Source: Algoriphagus zhangzhouensis
GTDB taxonomy: Bacteria; Bacteroidota; Bacteroidia; Cytophagales; Cyclobacteriaceae
DNA length: 64,000 nt
Direction: 5' to 3'
Assembly (NCBI RefSeq): GCF_900148515.1
Contig: NZ_FRXN01000001.1
Span: forward strand, 868,001-932,000
Shown here: positions 9,403 to 18,506 of the stretch, one piece after another
Layout: each line of letters begins with the position of its first letter
Position numbering within the stretch: position 1 is the stretch's first letter
Made by a program: the position numbers and the translations under genes
Notes under the pieces: model-generated
Database searches by the model: none
Told to the model about the DNA's origin: nothing
What the model saw: only the letters and a program-made list of their open reading frames with translations

Positions 9403-10092
9403 TTATTTTTCTTGTAACAATTCGATAAACTCAATGGAAGAATATTCCATGCTATGAACCAACTTCGAAACCTGAGTAACTAAGTAATTGTAACACAAGT
9501 AAGCCAAGATACCCACAACCAATCCTGCTGCTGTAGTAATCATCGCTTCATATATACCTTCAGAAAGTAGCTTTGGAGAAACCATTCCTTCTTCCTGAGC
9601 AATTGCAATAAATGCTTGAATCATACCAGCAACTGTTCCCAAGAAACCAATCATTGGTGCCGCACCTGATACTGTTGCCAACAAATTGAGGTTCTTTTCC
9701 AATTTGTAAATTTCGATTTTACCGACATTTTCGATCGAAACTTCAATATTCTTTAATGGTGAACCTATTCTTTCGATTCCTTTGGCAATCATATTCGCCA
9801 CTGGAGTTTTCTCCCCAGCACAAAGAATTTTTGCTTTTTCAATCTGACCACTTGAAACCAAAACTTTTACCTGATCCAATAAATTGGTGGAAGTGGTAGA
9901 TGCTTTTTTAAGTGTCAAAAGCCTTTCGATGAAAATATAAATTGCCAAAATGAACAAGGCATACAGTGGAACCATCATGTAACCACCTTTGATTAGGAGG
10001 TCCAAAAGGCCAATGTTTTGGGCAGCGCCGTCCATACCTAGACTATCTACTGCTGAAAGTGAGTCTGTTGAGAGGGTTTGAAGAAGAATCAT
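9403..10092 (-). CDS. exbB: ExbB/TolQ/MotA-family proton channel protein
   Basis: A 229-residue inner-membrane protein. Three predicted membrane helices at about 35-57 (MMVPLYALFILAIYIFIERL), 143-165 and 178-200, with the MotA/TolQ/ExbB signature PMIGFLGTVAGMIQAF at about 145-160 and a small-residue-rich helix EAMITTAAGLVVGILAYL. Forms the proton-conducting channel with ExbD. Starts one base after the SPOR gene stop (TAA-T-ATG). Confidence 0.94.
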   Translation of the reverse strand: MILLQTLSTDSLSAVDSLGMDGAAQNIGLLDLLIKGGYMMVPLYALFILAIYIFIERLLTLKKASTTSTNLLDQVKVLVSSGQIEKAKILCAGEKTPVANMIAKGIERIGSPLKNIEVSIENVGKIEIYKLEKNLNLLATVSGAAPMIGFLGTVAGMIQAFIAIAQEEGMVSPKLLSEGIYEAMITTAAGLVVGILAYLCYNYLVTQVSKLVHSMEYSSIEFIELLQEK

Positions 10093-10093
10093 A

Positions 10094-11032
10094 TTAATAT
10101 TTCAAAATCCAAAGTGCTTCTGTGTATTGATCTTTGATTTGTTCCAACTCAGCATTTGCCTTGGTGAAGGAAGTGAACTTCCCTATCGCAAGACGATAAT
10201 GTGGCGCATCTTCATAAGGAAGAATCAAAAAGAGTTCTTCTGCGCGATCATAATACTGGTTGGATTCTTGAATAGCAAGGCGTTCATTAGGCAAACTCCC
10301 AACCACAATAAAATATTGTGGTCTTGCCTCTTTTCCTTCTATTCGTGTCAAAGACCTTTCCCCACTATGATCAATAGTTGTACCAGTTTCGGTACTTTCT
10401 TGAATTGGTGCGGAAACAGTATTGGAATTTGAAATAGAATCCTGATTTTCAGTTACTTGAATTTCTTCAGTTGGTGTATTTTTTATTTCCTCTTGGGCAA
10501 TTTCATCGTTTTCTTTTTCAGCTAAAGTCACATCTGAAACAACTGGTTCTCCCAAAGAATTAGGTTCTTCCTTCATCAATTGCCAAACGATTGTAGCAAC
10601 TAAAAACAACGCTATAATTGCAGCATAAGCAATCCAAGAATTGGATTTCTTCTTTTCGATTACTTTCGTCTCAGGTGATGGAGATTTCTCTGCTATGACA
10701 GGAGCTTTTTCTTCGACCACCTCCTCTTTTTTATCATCAATTGAAGGACTTACAGGAATTTCTTCCGGCTTTACTTCTGGCTCTTCAACTTCTTTAGGCT
10801 TTTCAACTTTTTCAGAATGGATTTTCTGCTTTGCTGCCAAGGTCAATTTCTCCTGAACCTCTGATCTCAATTCAGCTGCTGATTTTGGCTTTTCAACTGA
10901 TTCTGAAACTTTATCTACTTCAGATTCGACAGAAGTTTTACCCATATCACTCAAGGGCTTGATTTCCACAAATGGAAGCCCATAGTCATTCGGATTCGTC
11001 CAAGATTTTTGTTCAGCGTTTTTTCCTGCCAT
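10094..11032 (-). CDS. Single-pass membrane protein with C-terminal SPOR domain
   Basis: 312 residues. Residues 1-130 are a charged cytoplasmic region rich in Lys/Glu/Pro, followed by a basic stop-transfer segment and one transmembrane helix at 132-152 (WIAYAAIIALFLVATIVWQLM). A periplasmic acidic linker spans 155-235. The C-terminal SPOR domain (about 239-312) has the two beta-alpha-beta repeats QYFIVVGSLPN and HYRLAIGKFTS. SPOR domains are known to bind denuded septal peptidoglycan, so this protein points the operon toward cell-wall or division-linked envelope work. Upstream neighbour is the outer-membrane barrel gene (56 bp). Confidence 0.88.
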   Translation of the reverse strand: MAGKNAEQKSWTNPNDYGLPFVEIKPLSDMGKTSVESEVDKVSESVEKPKSAAELRSEVQEKLTLAAKQKIHSEKVEKPKEVEEPEVKPEEIPVSPSIDDKKEEVVEEKAPVIAEKSPSPETKVIEKKKSNSWIAYAAIIALFLVATIVWQLMKEEPNSLGEPVVSDVTLAEKENDEIAQEEIKNTPTEEIQVTENQDSISNSNTVSAPIQESTETGTTIDHSGERSLTRIEGKEARPQYFIVVGSLPNERLAIQESNQYYDRAEELFLILPYEDAPHYRLAIGKFTSFTKANAELEQIKDQYTEALWILKY

Positions 11033-11088
11033 TTCTGAAAAAAGATAGCTACGAAACTAAGTGATTTGAATAGAAAGGCAAAGGAATT

Positions 11089-12786
11089 TTAGAATTTCAA
11101 CCAAGCTCCCCCAATCAATTGTACTCCACGGACAGGATAATTATTCCATCTCATGTTTTGGCCATTCATTAGGTTGTTTCCTACAGCAAAAACTCCAAAA
11201 CGTTCCGTGATTCCATAATCTACTTTCAATTGCAAATCGGCAATAGTTTTTAGATTCACAACCGTTGGCGGAGTATAAAAACTATCGGTAGGATCCATTA
11301 CCTCTCCCCTAGCTTTCAAGCCACCCATGATCATCACATTAGCCTGGACAATCAATCCTTCAACTGGAGTTACTTGGTTATTAATAGCCAATTTCCAAGT
11401 TGGGCGATGCCATGCCGCTTCCTGCTCACTCAAATCATATTGATACATATCCAATCTTGACCCAAGGCTATAGATATCAGAAAATTTGAATCCCAATTCT
11501 GCATTCAGGTTATAAACGGATACTTTTTCATCATAAACAATATCAAATCTTGCTGAATCAGCTAAGGAATTGACAAAGAAATAATATTGATTGTATCGAC
11601 TTAAATCAATTCCTGCTTTGTAGTGGAAATTTCCTTGGAACTGACCTTCGATGCCACCTGCAATTTTGTAATTATTAACTGTATTCAATAATTGTTGATC
11701 CGGACCCAAATAAGGATTCTCCATCACAAAACTGTAGTAGGTATTTCGCTGGACATCTCCCGAAAACTCACCAAAGAACCCAAACTCCTCAGCAAACTGA
11801 TAGCTTGCCTTTAGATTTGGAAAAATGTGAAAATCACTTGATTTCCCTTCAATTACATCATCTTCTGAGATAATATTCAATCCTGCACTAAATTGGAAAG
11901 CTTCATAGCTATACCCTACTTCAGGTCTGATCGCTAGAAACATTCTGTTTTCTTCAAAATTTTCTCCAACAGGATTTGTGAAATAATAACTTACTCCAAC
12001 TTTCCCCAACCAGTCATCAGCAGGTCTGAATTTCCCTAAGGCATTAACACCAAATTCACTTTCTCTGGCGGAATAACTATCCTTGAAATTCCTGTAATTC
12101 AATTTAGCCTCATAAGAAAATGGTCCAGTTTTTTCAATATCCCTGATTCCTCCTTCTACTTTAATCGTATTCAAAACATTGTCTGGAATCCCTGCCCAAT
12201 CCACTAATGGATTATTGTATCCTGTGGTATCCATGCCGTAGAATGCATATGAGTCTTGATTCCAGCGTAGTCCACCAAAGACTTCCACTTGATCAAGAAA
12301 ATAACTTGCCGATCCACCAAATGTCGTGTGAGACTCCTTGGACTGTTCATCCAAAACTGGCCCTTTTCCAAAACTCTGGTGTTGCAAATCGATAGAGTAA
12401 TTCCAATCGATTACTTCAGTGGCCATAAACCTTGCTTCCAACAAAGGAGAAGCAAAATTTCCGTAACCTGCCTTCAAATAACCAGGATAAAGATCCATTC
12501 TCTCTGGTCTATAAACCTTTTGCACAGGTTCAGTTTCCAATTGAACAGGAGGTAAATTGATTTCATGAAAATTGATAGAATAGATGAAATCACTCATCCC
12601 TTTCGGTTGAGGCAAAACAGGAAGTTTTTCATAAACCCTTGGTTGAACAGGCAAAGTCAAAACTCTGTCTTTTCTGATGACAAATTCCTGATCCTGAACT
12701 TCTCCTCTATTCTGGATCTGAGCTTTTACTTCTGCTCCAAACCCCAATCCTAGGGCTATACAAATTGATATGCTTAGCTTTTTCAT
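11089..12786 (-). CDS. Outer-membrane beta-barrel protein, TonB-receptor-like without plug
   Basis: 565 residues with a signal peptide ending near residue 22 (EVKAQ). No plug domain is visible: after a proline-rich periplasmic segment (about 35-85) the barrel starts directly at YLKAGYGNFASPLLEARF. Alternating aromatic/hydrophobic strands continue to the end, and the protein ends in an aromatic residue after GGAWLKF, as barrels do. Databases commonly label such proteins TonB-dependent receptor, but at 565 residues it is too short for a classical receptor. It is cotranscribed with the TPR, SPOR and ExbB/ExbD/TonB genes and is a candidate outer-membrane partner of that machine. Confidence 0.82.
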   Translation of the reverse strand: MKKLSISICIALGLGFGAEVKAQIQNRGEVQDQEFVIRKDRVLTLPVQPRVYEKLPVLPQPKGMSDFIYSINFHEINLPPVQLETEPVQKVYRPERMDLYPGYLKAGYGNFASPLLEARFMATEVIDWNYSIDLQHQSFGKGPVLDEQSKESHTTFGGSASYFLDQVEVFGGLRWNQDSYAFYGMDTTGYNNPLVDWAGIPDNVLNTIKVEGGIRDIEKTGPFSYEAKLNYRNFKDSYSARESEFGVNALGKFRPADDWLGKVGVSYYFTNPVGENFEENRMFLAIRPEVGYSYEAFQFSAGLNIISEDDVIEGKSSDFHIFPNLKASYQFAEEFGFFGEFSGDVQRNTYYSFVMENPYLGPDQQLLNTVNNYKIAGGIEGQFQGNFHYKAGIDLSRYNQYYFFVNSLADSARFDIVYDEKVSVYNLNAELGFKFSDIYSLGSRLDMYQYDLSEQEAAWHRPTWKLAINNQVTPVEGLIVQANVMIMGGLKARGEVMDPTDSFYTPPTVVNLKTIADLQLKVDYGITERFGVFAVGNNLMNGQNMRWNNYPVRGVQLIGGAWLKF

Positions 12787-12794
12787 GGTTAGGT

Positions 12795-15782
12795 TTAGTT
12801 TAAAGATTGAAGTTTAGCTTGAGCTTTAGCTTTGATTTCTGGATCAGTTGCATTTTCCACAACCGATTCCAAAGTAGCTTTTGCTTGGAAATCTTCACCC
12901 AATTTCTGGTAGTTATCAGCTAGCAATAAGAACATGTTTCCATACCAATATCCGAAATCAGCAAATGGTCCAGACATCTCGAAAATAGTCTCATTCGACT
13001 GTTCAAAATTCCCTTGAATACTATAAGATTCTGCCAATAAGTAGAGCCCTTCAGCTCCTTGGACTGTTTTAAATCCATCCACCAAGATTGCCAAACTCAC
13101 CTCTGCCGCATCTCTTCTATTTAATGCCAGTTGAGCTTTAGCTTTATTCAAAAGAGCTTTTGGCTTGGACTCTGGCAAGATTCCATCCAAAGTCTCTAAT
13201 CTTTCTGCTGTGCTGATAACCTGGTTGTATTTCTGAGTTTCAAAATATGCCAACAATAAGCCTTCTAAAGCTTCTGCTTCTTCCACTTTGCTTCTGGCAT
13301 TCTGGGTTGAAGTCTCTAGGTATGGAATTGCTTGTGCATAATTTCCTTTTTCCAACTCAATGGATCCAATTCGATGCATGGCACGAATTCTTTGAGGAGA
13401 GGCTGGTTCTTTTTCCAACTGCTTGAAAGAAACCAAGGCTTGATCCTTATCTCCCAGTTGGAAATATGAATCGCCCAAGAAATATAAAGCGTCTGCTTTT
13501 TGGCTAGTTTGAGGATAGCTTCTCAAGTAATTTTCAAATGCACTTGTGGCTTGAGCATAGTTCTTTTCAAAGTAAAGACTCTTAGCAGCTTCAAATTCCA
13601 GTGATTGAACAGACCCTCCTCCTGGGTTTGAGTTTTTATAGTTTTCCAGATATCCAGAGAATTCTCCAGATCTCCCTTCCAAAGCCAAGGTTTCTTGCAA
13701 ACCTTTCAAAGCTGTTTCAGAAGAGGCTGAATTAGGATGCTGATCTAAGATAGTTCTGTAGTCTCGAACTGTCTGATCATAATTCTGCATGGAGAAATTA
13801 GCAACAGCCCTTCCTTCCAAGGCATAAGGTACAAATGGGCTGTTTGGCTTTTTATTGATCAAGTCACTAAAGCTATTTGCTGCCTCAGAGTAACGAGTCT
13901 CTTCCATGAAGATTTGACCTCGCTGATACATAGCATCCTCTAAATACAGTGAATTTGGGTAATTGCTGATCAAGCGCTCCAAATTTGCCAAAGCGGCATT
14001 ATTATTTGATTGGAAATTCTGAACAACAGCCAGTCGGAAATAAGCATAATCTACGCCTGTGTTTCTTTCAGATATAGCTTCCTGAAAAATCCTTTCTGCT
14101 TCACCAAACCTTTTTTGGACATAATAACAGTCCCCCAATCTTAGCATGGCATCATCGTAATTTTCTTTGTCATTACGAGTTCTCATCCGATCGGTATATG
14201 TCTTGAACTGCTGTTCTGCCTGAGGATATTTTTGGGAATTATAATATGCATATCCCAAGCCATACAAACTCTTATTGATATAAGCACTGGAAGTGGTTCT
14301 TCCCATATCCAGGGCCGTTTTATAGCTTTTTTCTGCAGCATTCAAATCCCCAGAAGCTGAATAAATCTCTCCTTTCCAAAAGTGGGATTCCAAAACCATA
14401 TCCTTGTTAACTGGATAGGCCAAGGACTTATCTAAATATGCCAAAGCACCCGGATATTTTTGATCTCGGAAATAAACCATAGCCTGATAAAAGGCCACTT
14501 TTTGGTAAGCTTCTCTGATTCTAGGTGATTTATTGGAGATTTTATCCATCTGCTCGATGGCTCTCAGATAATCTGAAGTGTTGATTAGAGCTTCTGAAAG
14601 CAAGGTTTCTGCTTCAGATCTATATTTTCCGCTCGGGTATTTTTCGATGTATTCATCCAAACCGGAAATTCCAGCTTGGAAACTTCCTTTTTGAAGATTG
14701 GATTTGGCATAATTGAAAATCGCCTCTTCCTGAATTTCTTTATTGAAATCTGAATTCGCCGCTGCCTTGAAAGAAGTACTTGCGAATTGGAAGTTATCCA
14801 ATTTCAAATAGGCATGTCCCAAATAATAACTGGAAGCCTGCCCCAATTCATCACTGGATGAAGCCGAAACTTTCAAATAGTCAGCAGCTCTTTGATAATT
14901 CTGAATTTCAAATTGTGCGATTCCACCTTTATATACTTGTTCCCGAGTCAGTTCCCCCTTTCTTGCATTGACAAAAGCATCGTAGTTCTCAGCAGCTTTG
15001 GCAAAATTCTTTTTTGCGAAGTAAGCTTCCGCCAAATACAAATGGATCATTTCTTTACGATCCAAGCTTTGGCCACTGGTTAACTTAGGCTCCGCGTAAG
15101 AAATCAATTCCTCATAGCTCCCCTGCTGATAGTACATGGCCGCCAATAGGTAAGGCACTTTTCCAGAATAGTAATTGGATTGAGCAGCAATTTGTAGATC
15201 CGCTATCGCTTTTTGGGTATTCCCGTCTTTTAATGCGATATAGCCTGAATAGTAATAGGCATCATAGCTAATCGGCTGTCCCAAGCCTTTAGCCTGATCA
15301 AAAAACGGAGCCGCTTTTGCATATTCATTGAGCTGGAAATAAGCATATCCTTGCTTGAATAAAACATCTGCTTTGGCCTCCGTATCTAGTTTTTCACTAT
15401 CAACCAAGGCATATCCTTCCAAAGCCTCTTTGTAATTTCTTTTAAAAAAGAAATGATCCCCCATATACAAACCGGCGGTTGCAACGGTAGGATGATTCCC
15501 ATTTTCAAGGATATAAGACTTCATCAGGCCAGGCCCATCCGGGCTTTCCAACTGCAAAGCAGACATTGCCGCATGCAGTTTTCCAGACCTACTCTGCTCT
15601 GAACTAAGAGGAAGTAATTGAATTTGTTGATTATCTATTAGGGAAGCAGAAAAGAGTTGCTTATCAAAAAGCTCCAACTGCTCATCTAAAGATCTCTGAG
15701 GACTGGTTTGGTAAACGGTGGATTGCGCGTTTACCTCCAAACAAATCCCCAGGCTTGCAAGAAGCACCAGGTGGTATTTCAT
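12795..15782 (-). CDS. Large exported tetratricopeptide-repeat protein
   Basis: 995 residues with a Sec signal peptide (MKYHLVLLASLGICLEVNAQ). Almost the whole mature protein is TPR/Sel1-like helical hairpins, with recurring blocks such as YAKAAPFFDQAKGL, YPQAEQQFKTYTDRM and YAQAIPYLETSTQNA, making more than 20 repeats by eye. The start at 15782 is preferred over 15821 because it gives a clean signal peptide and avoids overlapping holA. It lies 8 bp upstream of the barrel gene and presumably acts in the periplasm as a protein-interaction scaffold; by analogy with CpoB of the Tol-Pal system it may link the barrel to peptidoglycan-active partners (inference). Confidence 0.88.
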   Translation of the reverse strand: MKYHLVLLASLGICLEVNAQSTVYQTSPQRSLDEQLELFDKQLFSASLIDNQQIQLLPLSSEQSRSGKLHAAMSALQLESPDGPGLMKSYILENGNHPTVATAGLYMGDHFFFKRNYKEALEGYALVDSEKLDTEAKADVLFKQGYAYFQLNEYAKAAPFFDQAKGLGQPISYDAYYYSGYIALKDGNTQKAIADLQIAAQSNYYSGKVPYLLAAMYYQQGSYEELISYAEPKLTSGQSLDRKEMIHLYLAEAYFAKKNFAKAAENYDAFVNARKGELTREQVYKGGIAQFEIQNYQRAADYLKVSASSSDELGQASSYYLGHAYLKLDNFQFASTSFKAAANSDFNKEIQEEAIFNYAKSNLQKGSFQAGISGLDEYIEKYPSGKYRSEAETLLSEALINTSDYLRAIEQMDKISNKSPRIREAYQKVAFYQAMVYFRDQKYPGALAYLDKSLAYPVNKDMVLESHFWKGEIYSASGDLNAAEKSYKTALDMGRTTSSAYINKSLYGLGYAYYNSQKYPQAEQQFKTYTDRMRTRNDKENYDDAMLRLGDCYYVQKRFGEAERIFQEAISERNTGVDYAYFRLAVVQNFQSNNNAALANLERLISNYPNSLYLEDAMYQRGQIFMEETRYSEAANSFSDLINKKPNSPFVPYALEGRAVANFSMQNYDQTVRDYRTILDQHPNSASSETALKGLQETLALEGRSGEFSGYLENYKNSNPGGGSVQSLEFEAAKSLYFEKNYAQATSAFENYLRSYPQTSQKADALYFLGDSYFQLGDKDQALVSFKQLEKEPASPQRIRAMHRIGSIELEKGNYAQAIPYLETSTQNARSKVEEAEALEGLLLAYFETQKYNQVISTAERLETLDGILPESKPKALLNKAKAQLALNRRDAAEVSLAILVDGFKTVQGAEGLYLLAESYSIQGNFEQSNETIFEMSGPFADFGYWYGNMFLLLADNYQKLGEDFQAKATLESVVENATDPEIKAKAQAKLQSLN

Positions 15783-15798
15783 AAATTGGTTTAGGGGT

Positions 15799-16821
15799 TC
15801 AGTGTAAAATTTTATACACAAGCTCTCGGAGGTTTTCTGATTCGCTCAAACTCCCGGAGTCTACTCCTTTGAAACGAAGGTCTGCCTCTTTGATGTATCT
15901 GAACACCTCAATTACCTTGCCCAATTTATAATTTCTCGCTGCAGCCACATATTCCTTGGCGACAAAAGGTGGAACCCCAATCACACTTGCTACTTGACTA
16001 TCAGAATAAACTCTTGCCTGGTGGATTAAAGCTATCCGTGTGAAATAAGTATACAACAGTGAGAAAAGCGGAATTACTGGATTGTTCTTAGGGTTTTGTG
16101 AAAAATGATAAACGATTTTATTCGCCTTACCTACATCTCTAAAACCAATTGCTTTTAAAAATTCGAAATTATTATACTCTTTATTAATTCCGATGTATTT
16201 GGAAATATGCTCGGTAGTGACTTGAGTTGCTCCATCAAAATTGATCAACATTTTCCCCACTTCATTGGTCAGCACTTCCAAATTGTTCCCAATGGAATCA
16301 GCTAATAACTGACATGCTCTTGGATCAATGGAATGTCCCATTTCCTTAAAGTATTCATCAATCCAAGCATTGAGTTTGTAATCAGAAACCTTATCAGAGC
16401 GCACATAAACCGCTCTCTTATCTAATTCCTTGTAAAGCGCGGAACGACCATCCAGTTTTTTATACTTATGAGCCAAAACCAAAATGGTACTTGGCAAAGG
16501 ATTTTGGAGATAGGAGATCAAAAGCTTTTGAGAATCCTCTTTCCCCAAATCTGGTAAGCTCTGAAATTCTTTCACAATCACCACTTGCCGATCAGCCATC
16601 ATAGGGAATTTCCGTGCATTATTCAGAATCAAGCCCATATTGGAATCCTTTCCATAAAGGATAATTTGATTAAACCCTCGCTCATGTTCTGCAATGGCAT
16701 TTTTTTCAACGAACTCCGTAATCAAGTCCACATAAAATGGCTCTTCTCCATCCAAAAAATAGATCGGGGCAAATTTTCCTGCTTTTAATTCTTTGAGTAC
16801 AGTAGTGGGATTCTGTGGCAT
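15799..16821 (-). CDS. holA: DNA polymerase III subunit delta
   Basis: 340 residues, normal for HolA, the clamp-loader subunit that opens the beta sliding clamp. Recognisable features are the N-terminal PIYFLDGEEPFYVDLITEF (about 17-35, equivalent of the usual YLLYGEE(P/L)), the domain-II segment EHISKYIGINKEYNNFEFLKAI (about 203-224, split here only for description), and the C-terminal helical collar ending in DLRFKGVDSG. First gene of the long minus-strand operon; its start lies within the divergent promoter gap shared with the TPR gene at 16944. Confidence 0.93.
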   Translation of the reverse strand: MPQNPTTVLKELKAGKFAPIYFLDGEEPFYVDLITEFVEKNAIAEHERGFNQIILYGKDSNMGLILNNARKFPMMADRQVVIVKEFQSLPDLGKEDSQKLLISYLQNPLPSTILVLAHKYKKLDGRSALYKELDKRAVYVRSDKVSDYKLNAWIDEYFKEMGHSIDPRACQLLADSIGNNLEVLTNEVGKMLINFDGATQVTTEHISKYIGINKEYNNFEFLKAIGFRDVGKANKIVYHFSQNPKNNPVIPLFSLLYTYFTRIALIHQARVYSDSQVASVIGVPPFVAKEYVAAARNYKLGKVIEVFRYIKEADLRFKGVDSGSLSESENLRELVYKILH

Positions 16822-16943
16822 GCTTGGTGATTATTCCTGCAATAAAGATAACAGGACTCCTCAATTGCCTGCAAAATCCTGAAGAAGTTTATTTGGCAAA
16901 ACTTTTCGAGCCTTACCTTTGTATTATTATCAAAGATTTGAAA

Positions 16944-17651
16944 ATGAGTTTCGAAAAAGGAATCGAGTTATATAAAGACGGAAAGTTTCAGGAGGCATTG
17001 GATGTTTTCGATGGTCTGATCAATCAGGGAAGTTCTAATCCCCAATTCCATTTGTTCAGGGGAAGAGTACGATCTAGGTTAGGAAAAACTGAATTGGCAT
17101 TGGAGGACTTTGATACCATTGTAGCACTTGAACCATACAATACGGATTACATCTCTGATAGAGCTGTGATTCTTCATTTGTTGAAAAGAAATGAAGAGGC
17201 ACTTTCCGCTTTTGATCAGGCTGCCAATTTGGATCCTAAAAACCCCTATCGCTATTCTAGTAGAGCCTTTTTCAAAGATCGTATTGGCGATTTGGAAGGG
17301 GCAATTGAGGATTATGAAAAAGCAATAGAGCTTGATCCTGAAGATGCTGTTTCATACAATAACAAAGGATTGGTTGAGGAAAAACTAGGATATCAGGCAA
17401 AGTCCAAGAAGAGTTTTTCGAAAGCTGATGAATTAACTGGATACGAACCATCCACAGCAAAACCAGAAGGTACAAACAAGATAGAACCTAAAGTAGAAAC
17501 TTCTTCAGACATTAAGAAACCTATTCAACCTGAAGAAAAACAAGAAGAGAGTATGACTTTTGGATACTTTCTGAAAACGCTGAAGTCCGTATTATTTGAC
17601 AAAAACTCCAGAAAAGAGTTTATCTCTTTCCTGAAAAAGCCCTTTAATTAA
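16944..17651 (+). CDS. Cytoplasmic TPR-repeat protein
   Basis: 235 residues starting at ATG 16944 (MSFEKGIELYKDG); the longer frame from 16815 would run into holA and adds residues unlike the family. About four to five TPR units between residues 1 and 150 (FQEALDVFDGLI, TELALEDFDTIVALEP, NEEALSAFDQAANLDP, LEGAIEDYEKAIELDP), then a charged linker and a C-terminal amphipathic segment (SMTFGYFLKTLKSVLFDKNS). No signal peptide. Adaptor role probable, partner unknown. Its stop overlaps the stop of the convergent universal stress gene in a TTAA palindrome. Confidence 0.82.
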   Translation: MSFEKGIELYKDGKFQEALDVFDGLINQGSSNPQFHLFRGRVRSRLGKTELALEDFDTIVALEPYNTDYISDRAVILHLLKRNEEALSAFDQAANLDPKNPYRYSSRAFFKDRIGDLEGAIEDYEKAIELDPEDAVSYNNKGLVEEKLGYQAKSKKSFSKADELTGYEPSTAKPEGTNKIEPKVETSSDIKKPIQPEEKQEESMTFGYFLKTLKSVLFDKNSRKEFISFLKKPFN

Positions 17652-18493
17652 TTCAAAGACTTGATGACCCACAATGGCTTATTGATGAAATAAGCCATTT
17701 TTTTTGACAGACTTTTATGGAATATTTTTTCAAAAAAGTCCTTCTTTTCGCTCAAAGTCACGAGCAAATCCCCTTTCGATGTTTGCAGGTAATTTTCCAA
17801 ACCTAAAGCCAAATCATCCCGAAATGACTTCAAAACAAAATTCACAAAAGGGTATTTGATAAATGGCTTCACTTCCTCAATCATCACTTGATGCAAGGAC
17901 TTATCGATCGCTCGATTTCCCGGACTGGCATGGACAATATCAATTTCTGATTTGAAAAACCCTGCAAAGTCTACCACCTTCTGCACAGCAATTTTATCTT
18001 CTTCAATATAATCGGTAGCGTACACAAGTTTTCTAGGCTTTTTGAAAAAGACCTTTCTTGGAATCACCAATACATCTCGATCAGATCTTTCAACAATTCT
18101 ACTTGCGCGAGATCCGATTATATTTTTACGAAGATCATTCATCCCCTCTGTACCCACAATAATTAGATCAATACTCTCTTTTTGTGCAAACTCAAGAGTT
18201 TCATTGACAATATCACCATCCAAAATCTCCCATTCACAGGATTGAAGTCCTTTGTCCAAACTTTCTTTTTCTATAGCTTTCTTAAGACTCTTCAACTTAT
18301 CTTTCAAGAAGTCCATTTGATAATAGCCATTGGTATCCATTGGCGAAAGCTTTAGGTAATCTTCCTTATTGGCCACATGAATCAAAATCAACCTTGATTG
18401 ATATTTTTCACCTAATCTAGCTGCATATTCTATGGCATTCAGAGAACATTCAGAAAAATCGGTTGGACAAAGGATGGTGTGATTTGGGTTCAT
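17648..18493 (-). CDS. Tandem universal stress protein
   Basis: 281 residues made of two UspA domains (about 1-148 and 150-281). The first domain has the full ATP-binding motif VGTEGMNDLRKNIIGS followed by RIVERSDRDVLVIP. In the second domain the G-2x-G-9x-G motif is lost (SEKKDFFEKIFHKSLSKKM), so only one domain should bind nucleotide. Cytoplasmic stress-response role by family. 13 bp downstream of the hydroxyacid dehydrogenase gene, likely cotranscribed. Confidence 0.9.
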   Translation of the reverse strand: MNPNHTILCPTDFSECSLNAIEYAARLGEKYQSRLILIHVANKEDYLKLSPMDTNGYYQMDFLKDKLKSLKKAIEKESLDKGLQSCEWEILDGDIVNETLEFAQKESIDLIIVGTEGMNDLRKNIIGSRASRIVERSDRDVLVIPRKVFFKKPRKLVYATDYIEEDKIAVQKVVDFAGFFKSEIDIVHASPGNRAIDKSLHQVMIEEVKPFIKYPFVNFVLKSFRDDLALGLENYLQTSKGDLLVTLSEKKDFFEKIFHKSLSKKMAYFINKPLWVIKSLN

Positions 18494-18506
18494 TCTGTTT
18501 AAAAAG

